Shown here: positions 1 through 10,468 of the stretch, piece after piece | Layout: each line of letters opens with the position of its first letter | Position numbering within the stretch: position 1 is the stretch's first letter | Assembly: GCF_900102335.1 (NCBI RefSeq) | Contig: NZ_FNBM01000002.1 | Location: forward strand, 186,001 to 250,000 | Length of the DNA stretch: 64,000 nucleotides | From: Phytopseudomonas seleniipraecipitans | Lineage (GTDB): Bacteria > Pseudomonadota > Gammaproteobacteria > Pseudomonadales > Pseudomonadaceae | Direction of reading: 5' to 3' | Translations under genes and position numbers: made by a program | The notes under the pieces: model-generated | The model's database searches: none | What the model was told of the DNA's origin: nothing | Seen by the model: only the letters and a program-made list of their open reading frames with translations

Positions 1-1154
<1,154 letters not shown>

Positions 1155-1193
1155 TGTCACAAACGCTACATGACGGCAGCCCAAACTGCTGTC

Positions 1194-2408
1194 ATGAGCA
1201 CTCCCCCGCTATTCATCGCCTTGGTCAGCGAGACCTTCAGCCCGGAAATCAACGGGGTCGCCAATACCCTGGGGCACTTGGTCAGTGGCCTACGTTCGCG
1301 TGGCCATCGCCTGCAACTGATTCGCCCTCGACAGGCCGCTGACTCCCCGGCGGCGAACGATGACGACCTGCTGCTTACCCGTGGCTGGCCGCTGCCCGGC
1401 TACCGCGGCCTGCAGTGGGGCCAATCAGCACGCCATAAACTCCTGCGACTGTGGCGCCGTCAGCGCCCGGATGTGCTCTATATCGCCACCGAGGGTCCAC
1501 TCGGCCTGTCCGCGTTGAGAGCTGCCCGACGCCTGAGCATTCCGGTAATCAGCGGCTTCCATACCAATTTCCAACAGTACACCGGGCATTACGGCATCAC
1601 CCTGCTGACGCGCCTGCTGACCAACTACCTGCGCTGGTTCCATAACGCTTCACGCATGACCCTGGTGCCCAGCCTCAGCCAGCGCTGCGAGCTGCAGCGC
1701 CGCGGCTTCGAACGTCTGGAACTGCTTGCACGGGGGGTGGACGCGCAATTGTTCAACCCGGCCAGGCGCAGCGATGAGCTGCGGCGCAGCTGGGGTTTGG
1801 GTGAGCAGGACATCGCCGTGTTGCACGTTGGCCGCCTGGCTCCGGAGAAGAACCTGAGCTTGCTGGTCAGCACCTTCCAGGCGCTGCAACGAAAGCACGT
1901 CGGCCTGCGTCTGAAACTGATCCTGGTCGGTGACGGCCCGCAACGTGACAGCTTGCAGCAACAGCTACCGGATGCGTTGTTCTGCGGTATCCAGCGAGGC
2001 GAAACCCTGGCCCAACACTACGCCAGCGGCGACCTTTTTCTTTTTCCCAGCCTCTCCGAAACCTTCGGCAATGTGCTGCTCGAAGCCATGGCCGCGGGGC
2101 TCGGCGTGGTTGCCTTCGATCAGGCCGCAGCGGCCCAGCATGTGGAGCACGGCCATAACGGCATGCTCGGCAGTGCCGATGACGATCAAAGTTTTATCGA
2201 TGCGGCCCACTGGCTGCTCGAGGACCGCGAGCACCTGCGCTGCGTGCGTCTCAACGCGCGGCAGCATGCGGCTAAACAAAGCTGGGTGGCGATCATCGAA
2301 CAGTTCGAACACCACCTGATCGGCGCCATTCCCGCCAAACCCACGCAAACCATCGGCCATACGAGCACTCTGGCAATTGAAGCCAAGCCCGTACAGCACA
2401 ATGGTTGA
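1194..2408 (+). CDS. GT4-type glycosyltransferase (family 1)
   Basis: A 404-residue GT-B fold glycosyltransferase, probably cytoplasmic or membrane-associated, transferring a sugar from a nucleotide donor. The N-terminal ETFSPEINGVANT is characteristic of GT4 enzymes acting on lipids (mannosyl or glucosyl transferases). The C-terminal half has GRLAPEKN (donor phosphate binding) and SETFGNVLLEAMAAG, holding the retaining E-x7-E motif near residues 287-295. ATG at 1194 fits the family N-terminus; an in-frame ATG at 1170 would add eight residues. The acceptor cannot be told from sequence. It converges on the glutathione peroxidase gene. Confidence 0.85.
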   Translation: MSTPPLFIALVSETFSPEINGVANTLGHLVSGLRSRGHRLQLIRPRQAADSPAANDDDLLLTRGWPLPGYRGLQWGQSARHKLLRLWRRQRPDVLYIATEGPLGLSALRAARRLSIPVISGFHTNFQQYTGHYGITLLTRLLTNYLRWFHNASRMTLVPSLSQRCELQRRGFERLELLARGVDAQLFNPARRSDELRRSWGLGEQDIAVLHVGRLAPEKNLSLLVSTFQALQRKHVGLRLKLILVGDGPQRDSLQQQLPDALFCGIQRGETLAQHYASGDLFLFPSLSETFGNVLLEAMAAGLGVVAFDQAAAAQHVEHGHNGMLGSADDDQSFIDAAHWLLEDREHLRCVRLNARQHAAKQSWVAIIEQFEHHLIGAIPAKPTQTIGHTSTLAIEAKPVQHNG

Positions 2409-2444
2409 TGGGTTCGAAGAGCGTCAGAGCGGCTGCGTAATCAA

Positions 2445-2927
2445 TTAAGCCAGGGCTTTTTCGATGGCCTGGATCAAGGCCTGATCATCCGGTGCAGTAC
2501 GCGGCGAGAAGCGTGCAAGCACACGACCGTCCTGGCCGACCAGAAACTTCTCGAAGTTCCAGGTGATGTCGCCGGGAAACTCTGCGCCCTCTCCCGCCAG
2601 CAATCGATACAGCGGATGACGACCACTGCCGTTGACTTCCAGCTTGCTGCTCATCGGAAAGCTCACGCCATAGTTGAGGCTGCAGAACTGGGCGATGTCC
2701 GCTTCGCTGTCCGGCTCCTGCCCAGCGAACTGGTTGCAGGGCACCCCCAGCACGCTGAAGCCCTGAGCGGCATAAGTCTGCTGCAAGTGCTCCAGCCCGG
2801 CGTACTGCGGAGTAAGCCCGCATTTAGAGGCGACATTGACCACCAACACCACCTTGCCTTTGAGCGGAGCCAAGGGCAGCTCCTGGCCGTCCAGTGCGTG
2901 CAGTGTCAAGTCGTGAAAGGCGCTCAT
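2445..2927 (-). CDS. Glutathione peroxidase (BtuE/GPx family, cysteine type)
   Basis: A 160-residue peroxidase reducing hydrogen and lipid hydroperoxides with glutathione or thioredoxin. The peroxidatic residue is Cys36 (ASKCGLTP), not selenocysteine. The partner Gln near 70 (NQFAGQEP) and the Trp of WNFEKFL complete the catalytic tetrad. There is no signal peptide, so it should act in the cytoplasm. It lies downstream of slyD, separated by a slyD terminator, which suggests its own promoter between 2928 and 2965. It fits the redox theme of the neighbouring trxB. Confidence 0.92.
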   Translation of the reverse strand: MSAFHDLTLHALDGQELPLAPLKGKVVLVVNVASKCGLTPQYAGLEHLQQTYAAQGFSVLGVPCNQFAGQEPDSEADIAQFCSLNYGVSFPMSSKLEVNGSGRHPLYRLLAGEGAEFPGDITWNFEKFLVGQDGRVLARFSPRTAPDDQALIQAIEKALA

Positions 2928-2964
2928 GGTGTGCTCCGGGTAACGCGAAAGCCAATAGAGAAAA

Positions 2965-2994
2965 GTAAAAAAGGCGCCTGAAAAGGCGCCCTTT
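2965..2994 (-). terminator. slyD intrinsic terminator
   Basis: GGCGCC (2973-2978) and GGCGCC (2985-2990) form a self-complementary stem with a six-base loop. On the minus strand it is flanked by AAAGG and followed by TTTTTTAC. It lies between the slyD stop and the glutathione peroxidase start. Confidence 0.85.
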
Positions 2995-3065
2995 CTAGTA
3001 ACTGCAGCTTAGCAGTCACGAATGATCAGCGGCCAGCAGCGTGGAATCGGCTGCCGACATACGGA

Positions 3066-3551
3066 TCAATGCTGGTGACCACCTTCGCCATGCACGTGGC
3101 CGTGGGCGACTTCTTCGGCGCTCGCATCACGCACGTCGACTACCTTGACCGCGAAGGTCAGGCGCTGGCCAGCCAGTGGGTGGTTGCCGTCGACGATCAC
3201 GTCGTCGCCGTCGAGCTCGCGAATGGTGACGATCTGCATGCCGCCATCCGGGCCGGATGCATGGAACTGCATGCCGACTTCCAGCTCGTCGACGCCTTCG
3301 AACATCGAACGGTTCAGCGTGGCAACCAGCTCGGCGCTGTATTCGCCGTAGGCTTCTTCCGGCTCGACGGAGACATTCACTTCATCGCCAGCCTGCTTGC
3401 CGACCAATGCCTTCTCGAGGCCGACGATGATATTGCCAGCGCCGTGCAGGTAAACCAGCGGCGCGCCGCCAGCGGAACTATCGATCACCTCGCCGGCATC
3501 GTTGGTCAGGGTATAGTCGATGGAAACGGCCTTGTTGGCGGCGATCTGCAT
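3066..3551 (-). CDS. slyD: FKBP-type peptidyl-prolyl isomerase SlyD
   Basis: A 161-residue cytoplasmic prolyl isomerase, chaperone and metal-binding protein. It opens MQIAANKAVSIDYTLTN, has the FKBP motif IVGLEKALVG, the inserted IF chaperone flap, and ends in a short His-rich tail (HGHVHGEGGHQH) able to bind nickel or zinc. The start at 3551 follows an AAAGG site; an upstream in-frame ATG at 3599 lacks family similarity. In E. coli SlyD supports hydrogenase nickel loading; here the tail is shorter, so a general folding role is more likely. It is divergent from the DUF3565 gene. Confidence 0.94.
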   Translation of the reverse strand: MQIAANKAVSIDYTLTNDAGEVIDSSAGGAPLVYLHGAGNIIVGLEKALVGKQAGDEVNVSVEPEEAYGEYSAELVATLNRSMFEGVDELEVGMQFHASGPDGGMQIVTIRELDGDDVIVDGNHPLAGQRLTFAVKVVDVRDASAEEVAHGHVHGEGGHQH

Positions 3552-3651
3552 GGGGGCGAACCTTTTGCTCGGGGAAAATGAACGTGAGAGTGTAACCAAG
3601 GGTAGCGCCGAAAGCGACCCAACCCCTGACGGGCGGGCCGCACCGGGCAGT

Positions 3652-3864
3652 GTGCTGGTCGGTTTTGAGCAAGATCATGACGGCCATTGGGTGGCTGTCT
3701 TATCCTGTGGCCATACCCAGCACCTGCGCCATCAGCCTCCCTGGCAAAATCGCACGTGGGTGCTCGATGCCGCGCAACGGCGCGCGCGCATCGGTACGAA
3801 CTTCCGCTGCGGATGGTGTGCCGCAGCCTCTGCCGAAATGCCTATCGACGCTAAGGACTTCTGA
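3652..3864 (+). CDS. DUF3565 domain protein (small zinc-ribbon-like)
   Basis: A small protein of about 70 residues reading VGFEQDHDGHWVAVL, then SCGHTQHLRH and RCGWC. This is the DUF3565 layout (Cys/His-rich, possible metal site), a family of unknown function. The start is uncertain: GTG at 3652 places the conserved VGFEQD at the N-terminus as in relatives, while the open frame extends back to ATG 3520, which would overlap the start of slyD. The stop codon at 3862-3864 directly abuts the ackA start codon at 3865, so the two are probably co-transcribed. No function is assigned. Confidence 0.65.
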   Translation: MLVGFEQDHDGHWVAVLSCGHTQHLRHQPPWQNRTWVLDAAQRRARIGTNFRCGWCAAASAEMPIDAKDF

Positions 3865-5049
3865 ATGCCCGCACGCAATATTCTGGTGATCAACTGCGGC
3901 AGCTCCTCCATCAAGTTCGCCCTGGTCGATCCCGATCAGCCTGAGTTCGCCATCAGTGGCCTGGCCGAACGCCTGGGCAGCGAGGAGGCTGCGCTGCATT
4001 GGCAGCGAGACGGCATCAAGCACACCCAGGCGATCCCCGGAGACGACCACCGCGCCGCGCTCATCCACCTGCTGCAGCGGGTGCAAGAAACCACCGGCGG
4101 CCAACTGCATGGCATTGGCCATCGGATCGTGCATGGCGGTGAACATTTCACCAGCGCCCAGCGCCTGGATAATCAGGTGATCGCGGCGATCCGCGCCGTG
4201 GCACCGCTAGCACCGCTGCACAACCCCGCGGGCCTGCTTGGCATCGAAGCGGCGCTGGCGCTGTATCCGCAACTGCCTCAGGTGGCGGTATTCGACACCG
4301 CGTTTCACCAGAGCCTGCCGGAACATGCCTTTCGCTATGCGGTACCGGAGGCGCTTTACCGTGAGCACGGCGTGCGCCGCTATGGTTTCCACGGCACCAG
4401 CCACCGTTTCGTCAGTGCCCGCGCCGCCGAACTCACCGGCATGGCCGTAGGCGACAGTGCCTGGCTGGTCGCCCACCTGGGCAATGGCTGTTCGAGCTGC
4501 GCCGTGGTTAACGGTCAGAGCCGCGACACCAGCATGGGCCTGACGCCGCTGGAGGGCCTGGTGATGGGCACCCGCAGCGGTGATGTCGATCCCAACCTGC
4601 ACAGTCACTTGTCACGCACCCTGGACTGGAGCCTGGAGCAGATCGACCGCATGCTCAACCACGATAGCGGCCTGCTTGGTCTCTCAGGCCTGTCCAACGA
4701 CATGCGCAGCCTGGAGCAGGCGCGTGCCGAGGGCCACGTCGGCGCGACGCTGGCCATCGAAGTCTTCTGCTACCGCCTGGCCAAATCCCTGGCGGCGATG
4801 AGCTGTGCGCTGCCGCGCCTGGACGGCCTGCTGTTCACTGGCGGCATCGGTGAAAACTCGCCGCTGATCCGCAGCAAGACGGTCGCCCACCTGCGCCTGC
4901 TCGGCCTGAAACTCGACGAAGCGGCCAACGAGCGTTGCCTGCGTGGCGTAAGCGGGCCGATCCATGCCCAGAACCATACGCGGGTGCTGGTGGTGCCCAC
5001 CAACGAGGAGCGCCAGATCGCCCTCGACACCCTGGCGCTGCTCGACTGA
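3865..5049 (+). CDS. ackA: Acetate kinase
   Basis: A 394-residue enzyme converting acetyl phosphate and ADP to acetate and ATP, reversibly. The N-terminal NCGSSSIK phosphate loop starts at residue 10. [17 protein letters not shown] (catalytic Asp and His) and [10 protein letters not shown] are the family signatures. The C-terminal [10 protein letters not shown] closes the ATPase domain. It is followed 13 nt later by pta, the usual Pta-AckA pair that balances acetyl-CoA, acetyl phosphate and acetate. Confidence 0.97.
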   Translation: MPARNILVINCGSSSIKFALVDPDQPEFAISGLAERLGSEEAALHWQRDGIKHTQAIPGDDHRAALIHLLQRVQETTGGQLHGIGHRIVHGGEHFTSAQRLDNQVIAAIRAVAPLAPLHNPAGLLGIEAALALYPQLPQVAVFDTAFHQSLPEHAFRYAVPEALYREHGVRRYGFHGTSHRFVSARAAELTGMAVGDSAWLVAHLGNGCSSCAVVNGQSRDTSMGLTPLEGLVMGTRSGDVDPNLHSHLSRTLDWSLEQIDRMLNHDSGLLGLSGLSNDMRSLEQARAEGHVGATLAIEVFCYRLAKSLAAMSCALPRLDGLLFTGGIGENSPLIRSKTVAHLRLLGLKLDEAANERCLRGVSGPIHAQNHTRVLVVPTNEERQIALDTLALLD

Positions 5050-5062
5050 CACGGAGAACACC

Positions 5063-7156
5063 ATGCACACCTTTTTCATCTCCCCGACCGGCTTCGGCGT
5101 CGGCCTCACCTCGATCAGCCTGGGCCTGGTCGGTGCGTTGGAGCGCGCCGGCTTGAAGGTTGGCTTCTTCAAGCCCATCGCCCAGCCGCACCAGGGCGAC
5201 GCTGGCCCCGAGCGCTCCAGTGAGCTGGTCGCCCGCACCCACGGCCTGCACTCGCCGAAACCGCTGGCCCTGGCCCACGTCGAACGCCGCCTCGGCGATG
5301 GCGACCTGGACGAGTTGCTCGAGGAAATCATCAGCCTCTATCAGGAGGCCGCCAAGGACAAGGACGTGGTGATCGTCGAGGGCATGGTGCCGACGCGCCA
5401 GGCCAGTTACGCCGCGCGGGTCAACTTCCATCTGGCCAAGAGCCTGGATGCCGACGTGATCCTGGTCTCTGCGCCGGAGCAGGAAAGCCTCAGCGAGCTG
5501 TGTGACCGCGTGGAGATTCAGGCTCAGCAGTTCGGCGGTCCGAAGGCCCCGAAAGTGCTCGGCGTGATCCTCAACAAGATCCGCAGCGATGACGGCCTCG
5601 ACGCCTTCGCCGCACGCCTGCGCGAACACTCATCGCTGCTGCGCCACCCGGAATTCCGCCTGCTCGGCTGCATTCCCTGGCTCGATGAGCTAAATGCACC
5701 GCGCACCCGCGATATCGCCGAGCTGCTCGGCGCCCGTGTACTCAACGCCGGTGACTACGAACAGCGGCGCATGCTCAAGATCGTGCTCTGCGCCCGCGCG
5801 GTGGCGAACACCGTGCAACTGCTCAAACCCGGCACGCTGGTGGTGACGCCGGGCGACCGCGACGACATCATCCTCGCCGCCAGCCTGGCAGCAATGAACG
5901 GCATGCCACTGGCCGGCCTGCTGCTGTGCAGCGACTTCGCCCCAGACCCACGGATCATGGAATTGTGTCGGGGTGCACTGCAGAGCGGCCTGCCGGTGAT
6001 GACCGTCAGTACCGGTTCCTACGATACCGCCACCAACCTGAATCGCCTCAACAAGGAAATCCCGGTCGACGACAAGGAGCGCGCCGAGAAGGTCGCCGAT
6101 TTCGTCGCCAGCCACCTCGACCACGACTGGCTCGCTGCCCGCTGCGGCAGCCCCCGCGAGCTACGCCTGTCGCCGCCGGCGTTCCGTTATCAGTTGGTGC
6201 AGCAGGCCAAGGCCGCCAACAAACGCATCGTTCTGCCCGAAGGTGCCGAGCCGCGTACCGTGCAAGCGGCGGCGATCTGCCAGGCGCGCGGTATTGCCCG
6301 CTGCGTGCTGCTTGCCAAGCCCGAGGACGTGCATGCCGTGGCCCAGGCTCAGGGCATCGAGCTGCCGCCGGGCCTGGAAATTCTCGACCCGGACCTGATC
6401 CGCGAGCGCTACGTCGAACCGATGGTCGAGCTGCGCAAGGGCAAGGGACTGAACGCGCCGATGGCCAGCGCCCAGCTCGAAGACACCGTGGTGCTCGGCA
6501 CCATGATGCTGGCCCTGGACGAGGTCGACGGCCTGGTCTCCGGCGCCGTGCACACCACCGCCAACACCATCCGCCCGGCGCTGCAGCTGATCAAGACCGC
6601 GCCCGGCTACAACCTGGTTTCGTCAGTGTTCTTTATGCTGCTGCCGGATCAGGTACTGGTCTACGGAGATTGCGCGGTGAACCCCGACCCCAACGCCGAG
6701 CAACTGGCCGAGATCGCCCTGCAGAGCGCCAGCTCGGCCCAGGCATTTGGCATCCCACCGCGCGTGGCGATGCTCAGCTATTCGACCGGCGACTCCGGCA
6801 GTGGCGAGGAAGTGGAGAAGGTTCGCGAGGCAACCCGGCTGGCCCGCAAGGCCGCCCCGGATCTGCTGCTCGATGGCCCACTGCAGTACGACGCCGCTGC
6901 CATCGAAAGTGTCGGCCGGCAGAAGGCGCCGAACAGCCCGGTGGCCGGTCGCGCTACGGTATTCATCTTCCCCGACCTGAACACCGGCAACACCACCTAC
7001 AAGGCGGTACAACGCAGCGCCGACTGCATCAGCGTCGGCCCCATGCTGCAGGGCCTGCGCAAGCCGGTAAACGACCTGTCCCGCGGCGCGCTGGTGGATG
7101 ACATCGTCTTCACCATCGCCCTCACCGCCATCCAGGCCGCCAACATGAGCCAGTGA
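5063..7156 (+). CDS. pta: Phosphate acetyltransferase (long form)
   Basis: A 697-residue enzyme exchanging CoA and phosphate between acetyl-CoA and acetyl phosphate. It is the long, multi-domain form: an N-terminal CobB/DRTGG-type regulatory part (residues 1-360, starting HTFFISPTGFGVGLTS) and a C-terminal catalytic PTA domain (from about FRYQLVQQAK, with SGAVHTTANTIRPALQ and SYSTGDSGSGEEVEKV). The start is ATG 5063, after CACGGAGAA. The gene follows ackA, and together they produce acetyl phosphate, which can also phosphorylate response regulators. Confidence 0.97.
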   Translation: MHTFFISPTGFGVGLTSISLGLVGALERAGLKVGFFKPIAQPHQGDAGPERSSELVARTHGLHSPKPLALAHVERRLGDGDLDELLEEIISLYQEAAKDKDVVIVEGMVPTRQASYAARVNFHLAKSLDADVILVSAPEQESLSELCDRVEIQAQQFGGPKAPKVLGVILNKIRSDDGLDAFAARLREHSSLLRHPEFRLLGCIPWLDELNAPRTRDIAELLGARVLNAGDYEQRRMLKIVLCARAVANTVQLLKPGTLVVTPGDRDDIILAASLAAMNGMPLAGLLLCSDFAPDPRIMELCRGALQSGLPVMTVSTGSYDTATNLNRLNKEIPVDDKERAEKVADFVASHLDHDWLAARCGSPRELRLSPPAFRYQLVQQAKAANKRIVLPEGAEPRTVQAAAICQARGIARCVLLAKPEDVHAVAQAQGIELPPGLEILDPDLIRERYVEPMVELRKGKGLNAPMASAQLEDTVVLGTMMLALDEVDGLVSGAVHTTANTIRPALQLIKTAPGYNLVSSVFFMLLPDQVLVYGDCAVNPDPNAEQLAEIALQSASSAQAFGIPPRVAMLSYSTGDSGSGEEVEKVREATRLARKAAPDLLLDGPLQYDAAAIESVGRQKAPNSPVAGRATVFIFPDLNTGNTTYKAVQRSADCISVGPMLQGLRKPVNDLSRGALVDDIVFTIALTAIQAANMSQ

Positions 7157-7272
7157 AGGCGAGCTGATTCGTTCGTGGATCGGCTTGCAGTTCCAACGCC
7201 AACCGTTAACCTGAGCGCCAATTGCCCTGGCGCCGACTGCCAGGGCGTCACTTGCATGAGGTTCGTGCGTCC

Positions 7273-8172
7273 ATGCTGCATTTTTTGCCTGCCCCATTGC
7301 TTGGTCTGCTGGGCAGTACCTTGCTGGCTCTTAATACGCTGTTCTGGTGCTGGCCGCTGTTCGCGGTGACCCTGCTGCGCATCATCCTGCCGGTGCCACT
7401 GGTAAGGCGCGGCTGCGACCGGCTGATGACTTTCATTCACGAAGGCTGGATCAGCTGCAACAAAGTGTGGATGCAGCTGCTCGGCAACACCCGCTGGCGC
7501 CTCGAGGGCGCGCAGGGCTTCGACTACCAGCACTCCTACCTGGTGACCAGCAACCACCAGAGCTGGGTAGACATCCTGGTGCTGCAATACCTGTTCAACC
7601 GACGCATTCGCCCGCTCAAGTTCTTCCTCAAGCAGGAGTTGATCTGGGTGCCGGTGATCGGCCTGTGCTGGTGGGCGCTTGGCTTTCCATTCATGAAGCG
7701 CTACTCCAAGGAGTACCTGGCCAGGCACCCCGAAAAGAAGGGCAAGGACCTGCAGACCACGCGGCGCACCTGTGCCAAATTCCGGCACAACCCGGTGGGG
7801 ATTTTCAACTTCGTCGAAGGCACGCGCTTCACACGTGCCAAGCATCAGCAACAGCAATCGCCCTATCGCTACCTGCTCAAGCCGAAGGCCGGCGGCCTGG
7901 CCTTCGTGCTCGATGCCATGGGCGAGCAGCTGCACGGGCTCATCAACGTCACGCTGCATTATCCGCAAGGCAGCCCGGGGTTCTGGGCGCTGCTCAGCGG
8001 CCAGCTGGAAGAGGTCGTGGTGGTCATCGAACAGTTGCCGATCCCGGCACAGTTCATCGGGCGCGCCTATGACCAAGACGAGGCCTATCGCAAAGACTTC
8101 CAGCGCTGGATCAACGAGCTTTGGCAAGCAAAAGACGATCAGCTCGCACGGCTGCACCAAGAGCAGCCGTGA
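7273..8172 (+). CDS. PlsC-type acyltransferase (YihG-like)
   Basis: A 299-residue membrane acyltransferase, probably acylating lysophosphatidate. A hydrophobic N-terminal segment (LLGLLGSTLLALNTLFW) anchors it in the inner membrane. NHQSWVD gives the HX4D catalytic motif near residues 94-99, and FVEGTRFT is the substrate-binding motif III. Length and the W-rich membrane segment after motif I match the YihG/LCLAT group rather than short PlsC. ATG 7273 was chosen because the frame upstream shows no similarity. Its stop directly abuts the stop of the convergent diguanylate cyclase gene. Confidence 0.85.
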   Translation: MLHFLPAPLLGLLGSTLLALNTLFWCWPLFAVTLLRIILPVPLVRRGCDRLMTFIHEGWISCNKVWMQLLGNTRWRLEGAQGFDYQHSYLVTSNHQSWVDILVLQYLFNRRIRPLKFFLKQELIWVPVIGLCWWALGFPFMKRYSKEYLARHPEKKGKDLQTTRRTCAKFRHNPVGIFNFVEGTRFTRAKHQQQQSPYRYLLKPKAGGLAFVLDAMGEQLHGLINVTLHYPQGSPGFWALLSGQLEEVVVVIEQLPIPAQFIGRAYDQDEAYRKDFQRWINELWQAKDDQLARLHQEQP

Positions 8173-9516
8173 TCAGCTGAGCGGCTGCGCCTCGGCGTCG
8201 TAGAAGCGGAACTGCCGCCGCCCGCCCCGTTTGGCCGCATACATGGCGGTGTCTGCGGCGCGCAGCACATCTTCAATGGTCGTACCGTCAGCGGGCAGGC
8301 AGGCTATACCGACGCTGGCCCCCAGGTTGAAGTGCATACCTTCGAATTGCTGTTCGCCGGATATCTGGTCGATCAGCTTGTGCGCCACGGAGGCGGCATC
8401 CGACGGGCTGTTGAGGCTGTCGAGAATCACCGTGAATTCGTCGCCCCCTATACGCGCCAGGCGATCATAAGGCCTCAGGCAGGCCTTCAGCTGCCCGCTG
8501 ACCCAGCGCAATACCTTGTCGCCCGCCTCGTGTCCCAGGCTGTCGTTGATGAGTTTGAAGCCGTCAAGATCCAGAAACAGCAAAGCCGCTTCCTGCCCCG
8601 TACGCTCGTTGCGCGAGATCGATGCCTGCAACTCCTGCAGGAACCCACGCCGGTTGAGCAACCCGGTCAGAGCGTCGGTGATCGCCAGCGACTCAAGCTG
8701 GCGGTGCAGGTCACGGACCACCGACATATCCAGCGCGAGGAGAATCATTGCCTGCTGGCCGTCGGGCAATGGCGAGCAGGACAGCGCCACCGGCACGCTA
8801 CGCCCTTCGCGATTGCGCAAATTGGCATCGTGCAGGCGTAGGGTCTCACCACGTTGCCAATGCTGGTGGAAACTCGAGGTGTGCCAATGGTCTTCGTGCG
8901 GGGTGTCGATCCAGCCCAGCAGCTCGCTGCCGGCAAGCTCGTCGCTGGTGCAGCCGAGCATGCGCGCGATCGCAGGGTTGGCGAAGCGGATACGCCCATC
9001 ATCGCCTACAACCATGATGCCTTCGGCAGTGTTATCCAGGATCGACGCATTAAACGCGCGCTCACGCTCCAATTGCTGACTGAGGCGTAGCAGGCTACTG
9101 CGGTACTGCTCATGCTCGAGCAGCGCGCGTACCTTGTGCAGCAGAATCGCGGGCTGCACCGGCTTGGACATGAAATCCACCGCGCCGGCGCCGTAACCCT
9201 GGCTCAGCACGTCATCGGTCTGGATCATCCCGGAAATGAAGATGATTGGGGTAAAGCGTGTACGTGGGTCTTCGCGCATGCGCCGCGCCACTTCGAAACC
9301 GTCCATACGCGGCATCTGCACGTCGAGCAACACCAGGCCCACCTGCGTTTGCGCGAGAAATTCGAGGGCCTTGGCGCCAGAATCAATGCAGTGCACGGGC
9401 CGCTCGATCTCTTCCAGCAACTCCTGCATGTCTTCCAGATTTTCCACACGGTCATCGACGACGAGAATGCCCAGCGTCTGATCCTGCTCCTGTACCACAC
9501 CTACCTCCATGCCCAT
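8173..9516 (-). CDS. Response regulator with receiver, PAS and GGDEF domains (diguanylate cyclase)
   Basis: A 447-residue soluble signalling protein. Residues 15-130 form a receiver: acidic pair at 21-22, phospho-acceptor Asp65 (LLDVQMPRMDG) and the SKP lysine. A coiled linker leads to a PAS domain (about 160-275) and then GGDEF (about 280-440). The active-site GGDEF is intact, and RPYD lies exactly five residues before it, giving the product-inhibition I-site. It should therefore make cyclic di-GMP when phosphorylated and be feedback-inhibited. No histidine kinase is adjacent. No EAL domain is present. Confidence 0.9.
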   Translation of the reverse strand: MGMEVGVVQEQDQTLGILVVDDRVENLEDMQELLEEIERPVHCIDSGAKALEFLAQTQVGLVLLDVQMPRMDGFEVARRMREDPRTRFTPIIFISGMIQTDDVLSQGYGAGAVDFMSKPVQPAILLHKVRALLEHEQYRSSLLRLSQQLERERAFNASILDNTAEGIMVVGDDGRIRFANPAIARMLGCTSDELAGSELLGWIDTPHEDHWHTSSFHQHWQRGETLRLHDANLRNREGRSVPVALSCSPLPDGQQAMILLALDMSVVRDLHRQLESLAITDALTGLLNRRGFLQELQASISRNERTGQEAALLFLDLDGFKLINDSLGHEAGDKVLRWVSGQLKACLRPYDRLARIGGDEFTVILDSLNSPSDAASVAHKLIDQISGEQQFEGMHFNLGASVGIACLPADGTTIEDVLRAADTAMYAAKRGGRRQFRFYDAEAQPLS

Positions 9517-9641
9517 AACTGCTTACCCAAACCAGCGTCAGTATCGAGCGGCCAATAGCGTCCGCGCCGGCTGGTCCACTCTCAATCAGTCTAGCCACGC
9601 TGTGCCACATAGCCATGTATCAGCGGACAGAATCACAGGCA

Positions 9642-9666
9642 TGAAAAACCCCGCCGAAGCGGGGTT
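9642..9666 (-). terminator. Terminator of the OmpA-family gene
   Basis: AACCCCGC (9647-9654) pairs with GCGGGGTT (9659-9666) around a CGAA loop. On the minus strand the stem runs into TTTTTC, an intrinsic terminator just after the OmpA-family lipoprotein gene. Confidence 0.88.
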
Positions 9667-9685
9667 CTGGATAACGCAGCGGTGC

Positions 9686-10342
9686 TTACAGCGGGCGCAG
9701 ATTGATTTCCACGCGGCGGTTCTGGGCACGGCCCGCTTCGTTGGCATTGCTGGCAATCGGCTGACTCGGGCCGACGCCAGACGCGGAGATGCGCGATGCC
9801 GCGACACCATTGGCCGACAGGTACGAAGCCACGCTCTGGGCACGCTGCGCGGATAGACTCTGATTGAGCTGCGCGGAACCGGTGCTGTCGGTATGACCGA
9901 CGATGTTCACGCCGTTCTTGTTGAATTCCTTGAAGGTCAGTACCAAGGAATTCAGCGTTGGGTAGAAGCTGCCGGAAATATCCGCCGAGTTGCTGGCGAA
10001 AGTGATGTTGCCCGGCATGATCAGGGTCAGGTCATTACCGTTACGCTGAACCTGAACACCAGTGCCCTGCAGCTGCTGACGCAGCTTGGCTTCCTGGGTA
10101 TCGACGTAATAGCCATAACCGCCACCCGCGGCACCACCGACTGCCGCACCGATCAGCGCGCCCTTGGTGCGGTCCTTCTTGCTCGAGGTAGCAGCGCCTA
10201 CAGCCGCGCCAGCCAAAGCGCCAACCCCCCCATAGATCCCGGATTTTCCGGCCTGGCTCTCGCCGGTATAAGGATTGACTGTACAGCCCGAAAGAACGGC
10301 CAAGACGGCGGTCGCGGTGATCAGAGCACGGCACTTATTCAT
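9686..10342 (-). CDS. OmpA-family outer-membrane lipoprotein (YiaD-like)
   Basis: A 218-residue lipoprotein. Residues 1-19 are a lipoprotein signal ending in the lipobox LSGC, so Cys20 should be acylated. A glycine-rich, glycine-zipper-like segment follows (GGVGALAGAAVGAA and GALIGAAVGGAAGGG), which may insert in or lie on the membrane. The C-terminal half is an OmpA/MotB peptidoglycan-binding domain with NIVGHTDSTGSAQLN and SLSAQRAQSVASYL, plus the NRRVEI end motif. It should tether the outer membrane to the wall. It is a single gene with its own terminator. Confidence 0.9.
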   Translation of the reverse strand: MNKCRALITATAVLAVLSGCTVNPYTGESQAGKSGIYGGVGALAGAAVGAATSSKKDRTKGALIGAAVGGAAGGGYGYYVDTQEAKLRQQLQGTGVQVQRNGNDLTLIMPGNITFASNSADISGSFYPTLNSLVLTFKEFNKNGVNIVGHTDSTGSAQLNQSLSAQRAQSVASYLSANGVAASRISASGVGPSQPIASNANEAGRAQNRRVEINLRPL

Positions 10343-10468
10343 GAACGATTCCTTTGTATTACTGCATGTGGTGACAAACTTTTACCCGCGGCTTCGAGCC
10401 ACCGAGCCGGGCCAAGTTCCCGCCAAGCCTAACATCAGCACGCTGAAAGTCTGCAAATGGCTGCCCCG

